Of a stretch of 64,000 bases of DNA, positions 22,066 to 32,529 are shown one piece after another. The notes under the pieces are model-generated. The model was not told where the DNA came from. It ran no database searches and saw only the letters and a program-made list of their open reading frames with translations. Numbering within the stretch: the first letter of the stretch is position 1; every line of letters begins with the position of its first letter. Source of the DNA: Gentiana macrophylla (Eukaryota; Streptophyta; Magnoliopsida; Gentianales; Gentianaceae); NCBI GenBank assembly GCA_026214975.1, contig JAOBSW010000755.1, positions 1 to 64,000 of the forward strand. The letters are read 5' to 3'. The position numbers and the translations under genes were made by a program.

Positions 22066-22755
22066 CTTTACTTGATAAAATATAATTTTTAACATAAAAA
22101 GAAACCTATTCTTACCAAGACAATGCCTTTGATCCATGTACTTTCTTTTTCCCTCTTGAGTTTTTTGTTTCCTTTAATTTGAATATTTCAAGGCATACCG
22201 ATTTCAAGACATATGGAGTTTGAAAGGCCCTTATAGAGGTAACCACATTATTTGGATGCTATGTCATGATTCCTTACCGGTCAATAAACGTCTGTATCTG
22301 TGGTGTGTGTTGGATTTTGACATTTGTGGGGCTTGTGGATCGAAGAAGAATCTTTGCTTCATGTTCTTCACGACTTCTCTTGGCCAAAAGCCGTTTGGGA
22401 TCAAGTTCTGGATCCTACCAACAAATTAGACTTTTTGGTTGTTGCCGGCCCTAAAGATTGGATCGCTTTTTCCCTCAAAATGACTCAGAATGGTATGGCA
22501 GCCCCAAAATGGAGATACTTATGGCGAGAACTTACATATGATATTTTGCATTGGCGTAACAACCAAATCTTCGGAGAAAGAGGTCCCCGACAACCTCGCA
22601 CGTCTTCATTGCGCAAGCGATAGAGAGGGCAAGGAATATTAGGCTAGCCTGGGTTTGGAAGATCAATAAAGTTTTGTGTACATAGTTGTGTTTTCTGTTG
22701 AAACGTAGTGTAAACATTTGCTTTTCAGATTGGAATAAAATAGATCATTTTGTCA
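22066..22755 (+). pseudogene. LINE zf-RVT fragment with flank, copy 2
   Basis: Second copy of the duplicated segment. Frames at 22220-22623 encode SLKGPYRGNHIIWMLCHDSL, PVNKRLYLWCVLDFDICGAC, EESLLHVLHDFSWPKAVWDQ, AGPKDWIAFSLKMTQNG, WRYLWRELTYDILHWRNNQI. It is better preserved than copy 1 and shows the zf-RVT order W...C..C...HVL.C...W. Truncated at the 5' end; one frameshift lies near 22345. Confidence 0.7.
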
Positions 22756-22929
22756 AAAATAAAAATGAGAATAATAATAATATATTTAAAAGCCTACTTC
22801 AAAAAAATTAATATATGTTGTCATTCAACTATAATAAATCGACAAAACTATGTACAACATTTTTTACCATGAAAATCAAAATGCCAAAGCTTGTCTTATG
22901 TACCATCACTATTCTAGTATCAATAGAGA

Positions 22930-24048
22930 AATACGAGATTCAAATCAAACGCACAATAATGAACTGACGATCTATAGCAGATAGTACTATCAGAATGATC
23001 TGTAAGGAAAAATATCGGTTTGAAATCGCTTAATCGATTTCGGATCTCGAGATTGACATCAATCGGTCATTAACGAACCCGTCATTCAAATCAATCGCCG
23101 ATAACGAATCGACGATCTACGCGCAGAGATAGTACTATCAGAATGATCAATAAGGAAAGATATCGGTTTGAAATCGCTTAATCGATTTCGGATCTCGTGA
23201 TCGAGATCAATCAGTCGTTAACGAACTCCGAGATTCAAATCAAACGCTCGATAATGAACTGACGATCTATAGCAGATAGTACTATCATAACGATCTGTAA
23301 GGAAAGATATCGGTTTGAAATCGTTTAATCGATTTCGGATCTCGGAATTGAGATCAATCCCGAGATTAACGAACCCCGCGAATCGTTTTCAATCGCTCCA
23401 TAACGAATAGACGATCTATAATAGATAATACTATCAGAATGATCTGTAAGGAAAAATATCGGTTTGAAATCGCTTAATCGATTTCGAATCTCGGGATTGA
23501 GATCAATCGGTCGTTAACGAACCCCGAGATTCAAATCAATCGCTCGATAACGAACTGATGATCTATAGTAGAGAGTACTATCAGAATGATCTGTAAAGAA
23601 AGATATCGATTTGAAATCACTTAATCGATAACGAATCTCGGGATTGAGTTCAATCGCTCGTTAACGAACCCCGAGATTCAAATCAATCGCTCGATAGCGA
23701 ACTCACGATCTATAGTAGATAGTACTAGCAGAATGATCTATAAAGAAAGATATCGGGTTGAAATCACTTAATCGATTACGGATCTCGGGATTGAGATCAA
23801 TCGCTCGTTAACGAACCCGAGATTCAAATCAATCGCTCCATAACGAATCGACGATCTATAATAGATAGTACTATCAAGGCACGCCTCAGTAATTAAATAT
23901 ATCGGTTTGAAATCACTTAATCACTTTCGAATCTCGGGATTGAGATCAATTGCTCGTTAACGAACCTCGAGATTCAAATCAATCATTTCGATAACGAATC
24001 GACCATCTATAGTACATAGTACTATCACAATCACCTGTATATTATCGT
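22930..24048. repeat. Tandem array of about 147-bp units (7-8 copies)
   Basis: The marker ATAGTACTATCAGAATGATC recurs at 22981, 23129, 23276, 23425, 23572, 23719, 23865 and 24016, spacing 146-151 bp. Each unit also holds GGTTTGAAATCGCTTAATCG and two related halves (GATTGAGATCAATCGCTCGT and GATTCAAATCAATCGCTCGA) offset by 33 bp. Units are diverged but collinear. No coding capacity. Confidence 0.92.
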
Positions 24049-24224
24049 TCGAAAAAGGATTTTTTTATACAAAATAATGTATTTTATATTTTAACGAAAT
24101 CCTTATTAAAATATGCATATTAAAAAAAATTGTTTTTATTTAAAAAAACGAATCTTATGAGAATTTTATGAAAAAATGAATTTTATTTATTAACACAACG
24201 TTTTGTATTAAAAAAACATTTAAT

Positions 24225-24625
24225 TGCCTTTAAAGGGACGACAAATGTCGTCCCTAAAAACAAAAGAAATTTATTATTGTTTCGTGTAACATATTTTTTC
24301 TGGAATAAAATTATTTACTTTTAAGGGACGACAAATGTCGTCCTAATAACCAAAAATCTAATATATTTTTTGATATAACATATTATTTTATGGAAAAGGT
24401 GTAATGGGACGACAATGTCGTCCCTTTAAATAGGATTGGCCACGTGGAATTCCAAGCTGGCACGGTGGGGTCAATATTTTATTTATTGGGACGACATTGT
24501 CGTCCCTTTAAAGTTTCCCTCCAAAAAATTCCCCAAAAAGTTTGACTGTTTTTAATTTCATTTGAAGGACGACATTGTCGTCCCAATAAAGATTTTTTTC
24601 GAGGACGACGTTGTCGATCCTTTAA
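24225..24625. repeat. Six-copy array of GGGACGAC/GTCGTCCC palindromes
   Basis: Palindromes of 18-20 bp at 24235, 24325, 24406, 24488, 24567 and 24602: the form changes from gggacgacaaatgtcgtccc (three-base spacer) to gggacgacattgtcgtccc and finally GGACGACGTTGTCGATCC. Spacing is 35-90 bp in AT-rich sequence. Such motifs occur in subterminal regions of plant CACTA-type transposons; no transposase or termini are visible here. Confidence 0.85.
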
Positions 24626-24639
24626 ACTTCGTCCCCTTT

Positions 24640-25160
24640 AAACACCTTTTCTTGTATTGCAAGTTGATCAAGATTCATCTTATTCTTTTCAAAAAAAAAA
24701 AAATGGCGCTCTATTTTTGTTTTTGAAAAAAAAAAATTTATTATTAAGGAGTAAAAAAATTCCATACAATGTCGATCCTCCCTATACAATGCGCCCACAA
24801 TATATAGTCCCGCTTACTCCAAACCTATAGCTAGCAAACTCAAAGATCCTATTTACTGCGCAGGAAGGACGGAGCAATGTTAAGTTTTTAGGTTGGCTAA
24901 GCTCACGGCTCACCCGATTGTTATTTTTGGTATAATTCAATCCAACACAAAGAGTTATCTTCATATTGCCCGTTCGACCATACATAGATAGTTCACTAGC
25001 TCACCTAATGATAAATTTACGGCTCCGTCATTGCCGGCCGGTCTCAATCCCAATACGGCAATACCCAAACAGATGCAGAAAATCCAAAAATATGTATGTT
25101 GAATAAGATTTTTAATGAAGCAATCATTGCTATAAATAATCATGATAATTACATGCAAAC
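24640..25160. other. Intergenic sequence upstream of the cysteine-rich peptide gene
   Basis: AT-rich with A-runs at 24691 and 24728. I see no gene, repeat or transposon signature; it is the only part of the window without transposon homology next to a candidate host gene, and would contain its promoter. Confidence 0.4.
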
Positions 25161-25162
25161 CA

Positions 25163-25170
25163 TATTTAAG
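25163..25170 (+). promoter_or_regulatory. Candidate TATA box (TATTTAAG) of the cysteine-rich peptide gene
   Basis: TATTTAAG lies 44 bp upstream of the ATG at 25214, leaving room for only a short leader. It is the best TATA-like element in the 150 bp upstream. Confidence 0.35.
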
Positions 25171-25213
25171 AAGAAAAAAAAAAAGGGTACGTTTCGACTT
25201 CTTCCTAAAGAGA

Positions 25214-25402
25214 ATGGAAAAGTTGGTCCGCTTCATCTTCATCATCCTTGCTCTAATCATCACGGCAAGTTTTTCCTTCTTTTAACTCTTGTTGCAATGT
25301 TGTTGCATGCCTGTCTCTCTCTATTCATCTATATATATATATATGGCCATTGCACTTCTTGATGAGAAGTCATTGAGAACCGTAGTTCGATTTCCATCCC
25401 GT

Positions 25403-25458
<56 letters not shown>

Positions 25459-25859
25459 TTTAAACTGGTCTTTGACTATTTGTGAATGCACTGACTGAAA
25501 TAGCTATCCCTGCCGCCGCCGCCGAATCCGGCTCCGGCTCGGGAATGAAAAAATTGCTTGGTGCTAGCAAAGTTCAGCTACCAACAATGAGGAAGGTTAC
25601 TGAGACACTTGTAGCGAGAAGAATGTGTAGACCTTTATGACGAGGAAGGAATTTGCCCAACAATGAAGGTTGCATCTGTGATGGACCTTATCGGGATGGT
25701 AAATACTATTGCAGGGATATGGAATGCGTTGATTACTCATGTAAGAAGGGTGATCCCATTTGTCATGATGATAATGTAAACTGCTTTTGCATTGATAAAT
25801 ATGATAATTGCCAATATAAGGAAGATTACGAACCAACCTCTCTCGACGTCATAACCTGA
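25214..25859 (+). pseudogene. Two-exon secreted cysteine-rich (defensin-like) peptide gene with one in-frame stop
   Basis: Exon 1 (25214-25268) encodes MEKLVRFIFIILALIITA, a typical signal peptide. A 235-bp intron (GT at 25269, branch-like CTGAC, AG at 25502-25503) contains an AT microsatellite. Exon 2 (25504-25859) continues in phase: an Ala/Gly/Ser-rich propeptide (AAAAESGSGSG), a basic stretch, ARRMCRPL, then TGA at 25638-25640, then in the same frame an acidic domain with nine cysteines (CIC, YYC, MEC, YSC, PIC, NCFC, NC) to the stop after TSLDVIT. The signal-peptide/intron/cysteine-exon plan is that of plant defensin-like genes, but the spacing fits no family I can name. A poly(A) signal AATAAA lies near 26044. 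The stop suggests a pseudogene, a sequencing error or readthrough. Confidence 0.6.
25407..25457. repeat. (AT)n microsatellite in the intron
   Basis: An uninterrupted run of about 25 AT dinucleotides inside the putative intron of the cysteine-rich peptide gene. Bases 25860-26376 that follow the gene contain nothing else I can name apart from its poly(A) signal. Confidence 0.95.
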
Positions 25860-26381
25860 TTTTTACAGCATTGATCATCTATCGTGTATGTAAGAAGACC
25901 TATATATTGATCATCACGTGGGCCCATGATTTATCCATTAATAGTGTAAATCATGTCGTGTTACTCGTGGTGGCTGAATGGTTGTGTATCAGATGTATCA
26001 CCCTCCTCATTTTAAGTTTGTACCGTCCTATTTTACTAATATCAATAAATCATCGGACGTTGTTGTGTTTCTTTTATGCGTGTTCTTATTGTTTGTCTTT
26101 CTGAATGGATTTTAAAGGCACCCTCCACACCGGAGAGATACGATATGGCATAATGAGTACCTTCGGTGTTTTTAAATTGGATTCAAATTCTGTTGTTCAA
26201 ATTTAATGCAGTTGTCAAGTCATCCATGTGGAATGACCGTATAAAAATCATCTTAAGATTCCAGTTGATTATGATGAAACGTGTGATCATACACATTCGT
26301 GACAAGGCATTGCTTGTTTCAAATGTTTTCTTACTTCATTATATATAAGCAATTGTTATATATATATTGTCTATAGTGTGT

Positions 26382-27132
26382 TGTTGTAATTTTTTAGGGT
26401 CTTGAATATGATCACCAATGCTATGAAAACCTGCAAATTTATATGAAGAACGGATCCTCATGATCACGCGTATATCATTTGTCCTTCTTAAATTTATTCG
26501 ACCCCTTACTTGTCCGGAGTATCACGAATAATTTAAGTGAGATATTGACTGAGAGCCTTGCCTTTTGTCTAGGACAAAATAGAACAAAAGATCACTTTGA
26601 AATGTTTAGATGTTTAAGACTTGATCAAGGATGCTTACTAATGTTGTGTATTTGTTCAACAATGTAAAATAGCCTTTTAAGGTACTTGGATTGCAGAAAA
26701 TAAGTTGCAAGTTCGGAATTTAAGGTTGCAACCTAAGTGAAGAGGTATCACTTGGTTATAACCACTTAAAAGGACCAAGAGGTGCCTAAAAAACAGTTTT
26801 CGGGCCACAGGCGGGCGCCTGTGGCCAGCCTGTGAACTTCAGAAAAACGCCAAACTCTCTGTTCAACATTTAGCCTAACCAGAATCCCACAGGCGGGCGC
26901 CTGTCACTCTGTTTCACCAAAACCTGATTTTTGGTCCTTTAACTGGTTTTCCGGTCCTTTAAGTGAATTTCTCGAACTATACTTGCTTATTTTCCATCCG
27001 TATACTCATATACACTTATATAAGCGTGCACTCCGCACCTCCAAACTTATTATTAAGTGTTACGAGTATATCCACCCTTGTACTAAACCCCGATTACCTC
27101 AACGGCTTGTGATTATACTTAAATCACCAACA
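26382..27132 (-). mobile_element. 3' LTR of the copia element
   Basis: 751 bp; on the minus strand starts TGTTGGTGATTTAAG and ends ...AAAATTACAACA. It contains two imperfect palindromes CCACAGGCGGGCGCCTGTGG at 26805-26824 and CACAGGCGGGCGCCTGT at 26888-26904. A TATATAAG element (minus) is near 27016. Confidence 0.92.
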
Positions 27133-27146
27133 TTCCTCCCCCATTT
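27133..27146 (-). promoter_or_regulatory. Polypurine tract of the copia element
   Basis: The minus strand reads AAATGGGGGAGGAA directly before the 3' LTR start TGTTGG, the priming site for plus-strand DNA synthesis. It confirms the orientation. Confidence 0.9.
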
Positions 27147-27668
27147 AAGTGTAATCCTTGGTTCAGTAAAACAAAACAGTCATAAAACAAACCAACTCAC
27201 GATTCAACGAAAATGTCACGAAGATTGAATTTCCATCTAGTATTATTACATGCAAATATTCGAGTATTGGGGTGTGACTAAGCATTGAACCCCTTTACAC
27301 GTTTTGAATACATGTACATAACAATACACATGAATTGAAACTACTTCAAAGTATTATACATGACACCATTATTTGAAAACCGGCCTTGTGTCCATATCCA
27401 TATTTGAGCATTTAGAAAGCCAACCCAACTTTCCTTGAAGCGGCCATACTTCATACTCATATAGGTGAATCTTTATTTACCGTGCACCTGCATTAGCACT
27501 TTATAAGATTCATTAAGAAGATAACACTTCAACCTAATCTTACTGTGTAAGCAAAGACATACCTTCGGGATTAATACATGTGCTCATGTTTCAAAAACAG
27601 GCTTACCACATTGAATTTAGCCTAAGGCATTGTACCAAAGGGAAATTGGGCGTCCCATATTCAGAAAC

Positions 27669-30600
27669 TTATACAGGTTGTAAACCCATCCCGACAACCG
27701 ACTTTTGTAATAAGTCCTTAGCTAATCCTTTTTCAAATGATCACCAAATTTCTTTGAGATCTCACATACACAACCGATATCACCCCGTGAGAGATCAACT
27801 CACGTACTGCGCTATGTCTAACGCCTAAGTGTCGCGACTTTCCATTATACACTTGACTATATGCTTTAGACAGGGTTGATGAACTATCACAATGGATAGA
27901 TATTGGTGATATTGGTTTAGGCCATAAAGGAATTTCATGAATCAAATTCCTAAGCCATTCTGCCTCTTTACCGGCTGCCGCCAAGGCAATGAATTCCGAC
28001 TCCATAGTCGAGCTAGATATACATGTCTGTTTCTTAGAAGCCCAAGAAATGGCACCTCCACCTAAAACGAACACCCATCCACTTGTAGAAGAATGATCTT
28101 CTACATTAGAATTCCAACTAGCGTCCGAATATCCTTCAATCACCGAAGGATATGCAACATAAGTCAAACCAAAATCTTTGGTAGACTTTAGATATCTCAA
28201 TACACGAACAACCGCTCTCCAATGTGATTACAGGTTACTAGTATATCTACTTAGTTTCCCAACTGCATAGGCAATATCCGGTCGTGTACTAGTCATCGCA
28301 TACATCAAACAACCAATGACTCGTGAATATTCAAGTTGATTCACTGTTTCACCTTTATTAGGTCCAAGCTTCTCATGAGGCTCCATGGGAGAATTTGCCG
28401 GAGTACAATTTTCACAATTAAACTTTTTCAACACTTTCTCAATATAATGAGATCGTGTTAGTGAAAATCCTCCCGATTTCTCTTGATTTTAATACCAAGA
28501 ATTACATCCGCCTCCCCATGTCTTTCATAGAGAATCTAGAAGATAAGAGTTCTTTACACTTATCAACCTCGATTTTGGTTCGCACCAAAAATCAACATGT
28601 CATCGACATATAGACAGATTATCACACCGTTACGGTTTCATCAAATCTACTATAAATACACTTGTCCGGTGATTGAGTTTAAACCCACTAGCCAAGACAA
28701 CCTCATCAAACTTTTGATGCCATTGTTTAGGAGCTTGTTTAAGTCCATACAATGATTTAACAAGTTTACAAACCTTATGCTCGTTACCGGGCATAATAAA
28801 TCCTTCCGGTTGCTTCATGTATATTTCCTCATCCAAATCTCCATTTAGAAATGCTGTTTTAACATCCATTTGATGGATCACCAAGTTATGAATTGCGGCT
28901 AAGGCAATCAATAACCTGATTGAGGAGATTCTAGCAACGGGAGCATAAGTATCAAATAGTCGACACCTTCCTTTTGCCTAAAGCCTTGTATAACTAACCG
29001 GGATTTATAACGATCAACAGTACCGTCGACTCTCATTTTCCTTTTGAAAATCCACTTGCAACCTAATGGTTTGCAGCCTCGTGGTAAATCTGTAAGAATC
29101 CACGTATTGTTACCCATTATGGAATCCATCTCGTCATTGATGGCTTCTTTCCAAAATGATACATCCTGAGATCCCATTGCCTCAGAAAATGTCCTTGGAT
29201 CATACTCAATATTGTAACAATATGAGTATTGATATCCAACTTCATTTCTCGAACCTTCCACCAAATAAGTAACAAAATCCGGTGGAAATGTTTTCGCTAT
29301 TCTAGCCCTCTTACTTCTTCGAAGTTCAGAAGGCTCAACTTGAGAATCATTATTCTCCACATTCTCCACTCCAACTATTGTAGGAGCAATATCCTTTGGT
29401 CTAGGAATAGAAGTAAATCTATTCTCATCAAAGATAGCATCACGTGATTCTATAACCGAATGTGCAGCCACAGAATCACTAGGTTCTATAACATAAAACC
29501 TATATGCCTTTGAATGACTTGCATATCCAATGAATATGCAATCGATGCCTCTTTCTCCTAAAGTTTTAATTTTAGGATCGGGAAGTCTAACAACCGCCCT
29601 GCAGCCCCAAACTTTTAAATAATTCAAGTTTGGTTTCTTTTTAAACCAAAGTTCATACGGGGTAGCAGAATTCTTTTTATTTGGAGTTCTGTTTAGTAAA
29701 TAACAAAGCCGTTAACATGGCCTCACCCCAAAATCCCTTGCTCAATCCCGAGTAGGATAACATGGAATTTACCATCTCTTTTAGAGTACGGTTCTTCCTC
29801 TCCGCAATGCCATTTTGTTGTGGCGTATACGGTGCAGTAACCTCGTGTATAATACCACACGACCCGAAGTAGGTTGGATCATAAAATTCACCACCTCTAT
29901 CGGTACGAAAACGTTTGATACTTGAATTTAATTGCAATTCAACTTCACTTTTATAAACTTTAAACTTATCAAGTGCTTCGTCTTTTGTATTAAGTAAATA
30001 TACATAACAAACGCGAGTATGATCATCTATAAAAGTAACAACATATTTCTTATTTCCCAAAGAAGGTGTGGCATTAAAATCACACAAATCACTATGGATA
30101 AGTTCTAAAATTGTAGACGATCTTTCAACTCCACGGAATGGTTGTCTTACAATTTTATTAAGCATACAAGTAGTACACTTATCTATATTGATATCAAAAG
30201 GGGGAATCAAAGCATTCTTGCACATAACAAGCATACGTTTGTAATGTACGTGTCCTAATCGTGCATGCCACAACTTTGAAATATTAACATCAGAAATATG
30301 CATAACTTGATTAACTTTATTATAAACAACATTAAGCATAAACATGTTATTACACAAATAACCAAAACCAACAAATACACCATGTTTTGACAAAATAAAC
30401 CTATCGGACTCATAAACTTGTTTGTAGCCCGATTTACACAACAAAGCACCGAAACAAGGTTTTTCCGAATGCATGGCACAAATAAAACATTAAATAGTTT
30501 TCTGATTTTCCAGAATCGAAATTTGAAGTAATAGTTCCTACACCACTTATTACTGACCTTCGACTCGTTTCCCATCTTTAAGATAGATCCATCGTTCAAC

Positions 30601-30690
30601 TGGTTCAAAGTCTTCAAACCAGCTTCGATCTTTGCATACATGTCTTGTTGCTCCCGAGTCGATCCACCACGTAACATCATCATCCGCATA
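27669..30690 (-). pseudogene. Copia pol (protease, integrase, RT, RNase H), frameshifted
   Basis: Protease signature WWIDSGATRHVC near 30670 is in a different frame from gag. GAG-pre-integrase (LWHARLGHVHYKRM) and integrase follow in an open frame 30474-29677, with HSDLCDF, RTDRGGEFYD and TPQQNGIAERKNRTL supplying the catalytic D, D and E. A frameshift leads to 29627-28908 (YLKVWGCRAVV, NTWILTDLPRGCKPLGCKW) and 28911-28630 (QMDVKTAFLNGDLDEEIYMK). The RT YVDD box is at about 28607. RNase H lies in 28200-27669 ([30 protein letters not shown], ending KDLLQKSVVGMGLQPV). At least four frameshifts make it non-functional. Confidence 0.9.
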
Positions 30691-31625
30691 TAAAAGCTTG
30701 AAATAAATGGCACATAATTCATAACCGAATTAATACCATAATTTACATTCTGACCTTGATGATGTGGTGGTCCTTGGTCTTTCGACCCTTGCTCTGGACC
30801 CTTGCCTTTACCATTCTTTCGAACTCGGCAATCAGCCTTGTAGTGTCCTGTCTTACCACAAATCCAACAGGCCCCTTTTGGCCTTTTCCCGGATTCTTTG
30901 TCATTCGACTTTTCCTTTTTCTTGCCATGGTATTTCCCTTTGTTAGTTTTAGAACTCTCCCCAGCCTCCATCACATGAATGGAAGTGGATTCATCAATTT
31001 CCTTGCCCTTGGTTTTAACCCCCTCCTGTGCCCTGAGGGATTCCTCAATGCGCAGATGGCTACCAAGTTCAACCAAGGAGAGTTCTTCCTTTTTGTGTTT
31101 CAACATATGCTTAAAATCTTTCCATGATGGTGGTAGTTTGTCAATGATACTAGAAACAGAAATGGATTCATCCATTTCCATTTTGTGTTGTACAAATTGG
31201 CCTAAAATGCGTTGTAGTTCATTGAATTGTTCCATTACAGACCGTGAATCAACCATCATATATTTCATAAAATTACCAACTAGAAACTTTTTAGCAGATG
31301 CATCTTCATTTAAATATTTAGTTTCTAGTGCATGCCATAACTCTTTTGCAGAAGCAAAGTTTTGATAAATGTCAAATAACGAATCAGACATACCATTGAC
31401 AATGTGACCACGACAGATGTAGTCATCATTTTCCCATTTGTTCCGCCTTCGCAATTCCTCCAACGGTGCATCATCATCAACTTCTGGTATTTCTGTGCTA
31501 AGAACATACACCACTTTCAATGTTGTGAGAAGGAAATGCATCTTCATTTGCCAACTCCGGAAATCAACTCCTTCGAACTTGTCAAGTTTCCCGAAATTCA
31601 TCATCAAATCCTTTGCATTCACCAT
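30690..31625 (-). CDS. Copia gag
   Basis: Starts at the ATG at 31625, 30 bp inside the LTR, as is usual for compact copia elements; the open frame extending into the LTR is ignored. It encodes VNAKDLMMNFGKLDKFEG, FRSWQMKMHFLLTTLKVVYVL, a UBN2/gag core (ASAKELWHALETKYLNEDAS, DSRSVMEQFNELQRILGQFV, LPPSWKDFKHMLKHKKEELS) and a CCHC zinc knuckle CWICGKTGHYKADC near residue 290, followed by a Lys/Gly-rich tail. Intact up to the frameshift into protease near 30690. The gag coats element RNA in virus-like particles. Confidence 0.88.
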
Positions 31626-31654
31626 TGTGATCAAAACAATAAATTTATGAAGAT

Positions 31655-32396
31655 TGTTGTAATTTTTGAGGGTCTTGAATATGATCACCAATGCTATGAA
31701 AACCTGCAAATTTATATGAAGAATGGATCTCGCATGATACAGCGTATATCGTTTGTCTCTACTTAAATTTATTCGACCCCTTACTTGTCCGGAGTATCAC
31801 GAATAATTTAAGTGAGATATTGACTGAGAGCCTTGCCTTTTGTCTAGGACAAAATAGAACAAAAGATCACTTTGAAATGTTTAGATGTTTAAGACTTGAT
31901 CAAGGATGCTTACTAATGTTGTGTATTTGTTCAACAATGTAAAATAGCCTTTTAAGGTACTTGGATTGCGAGAAAATAAGTTGCAAGTTCGAATTTAAGG
32001 TTGCAACCTAAGTGAAGAGGTATCACTTGGTTATAACCACTTAAAAGGACCAAGAGGTGCCTAAAAAAGCAGTTTTGGACCACAGCGGCGCTGTGGGCAG
32101 CCTGTGAACAGGAAAAACGCCAAACTCTCTGTTCAACATTTAGCCTAACTAATCCACAAAGGGCGCTGTCACTCTGTTTCACCAAAACCTGATTTTTGGT
32201 CCTTTAACTGGTTTCCGGTCCTTTAAGTGAATTTCTCGAACTATACTTGCTTATTTTCCATCCGTATACTCATATACACTTATATAAGCGTGCACTCCGC
32301 ACCTCCAAACTTATTATTAAGTGTTACGAGTATATCCACCCTTGTACTAAACCCCGATTACCTCAACGGCTTGTGATTATACTTAAATCACCAACA
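31655..32396 (-). mobile_element. 5' LTR of the copia element
   Basis: 742 bp, collinear with 26382-27132 and clearly a recent pair. Differences include shortened versions of both palindromes: CCACAGCGGCGCTGTGG at 32080-32096, and CACAAAGGGCGCTGT near 32155, in place of the longer forms in the other LTR. Confidence 0.92.
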
Positions 32397-32529
32397 TGTG
32401 TGTGTCCATGTGTAAATTAACATCGGGTGCATTATGGTACTGCCATGTGGCTTAGACTAGATTATGCCTTATCTTTCTGGTAGATTTGTTTTGCTTTCTT
32501 CAATATATTGCTACCGTAATAAAGAATGA

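Larger units (their letters stand above)
26382..32396 (-). mobile_element. Full-length copia retrotransposon (6015 bp), TSD tgtgt
   Basis: Two LTRs (26382-27132 and 31655-32396) flank a coding interior in minus orientation. The target duplication tgtgt is perfect (26377-26381 and 32397-32401). Domain order on the minus strand is gag with CCHC knuckle, protease, GAG-pre-integrase, integrase, RT, RNase H, the copia order. Several frameshifts break pol. A canonical initiator-tRNA primer site is not visible in the 30 bp between LTR and gag. Lineage is probably Tork/TAR-like, held loosely. Confidence 0.93.

Noticed and set aside
22930..24048. 147-bp repeat as centromeric satellite
   Set aside because: Only about eight diverged copies next to transposon-like palindromes; nothing in the window shows a centromeric array.
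25594..25650. Extra intron that would remove the in-frame TGA of the cysteine-rich peptide gene
   Set aside because: The only GT-AG pair spanning the stop gives a 50-60-bp intron and shifts the reading frame.
30756..31766. Several plus-strand open frames of 60-128 codons
   Set aside because: They are antisense shadows of the copia gag, whose zinc knuckle and gag core are on the minus strand.
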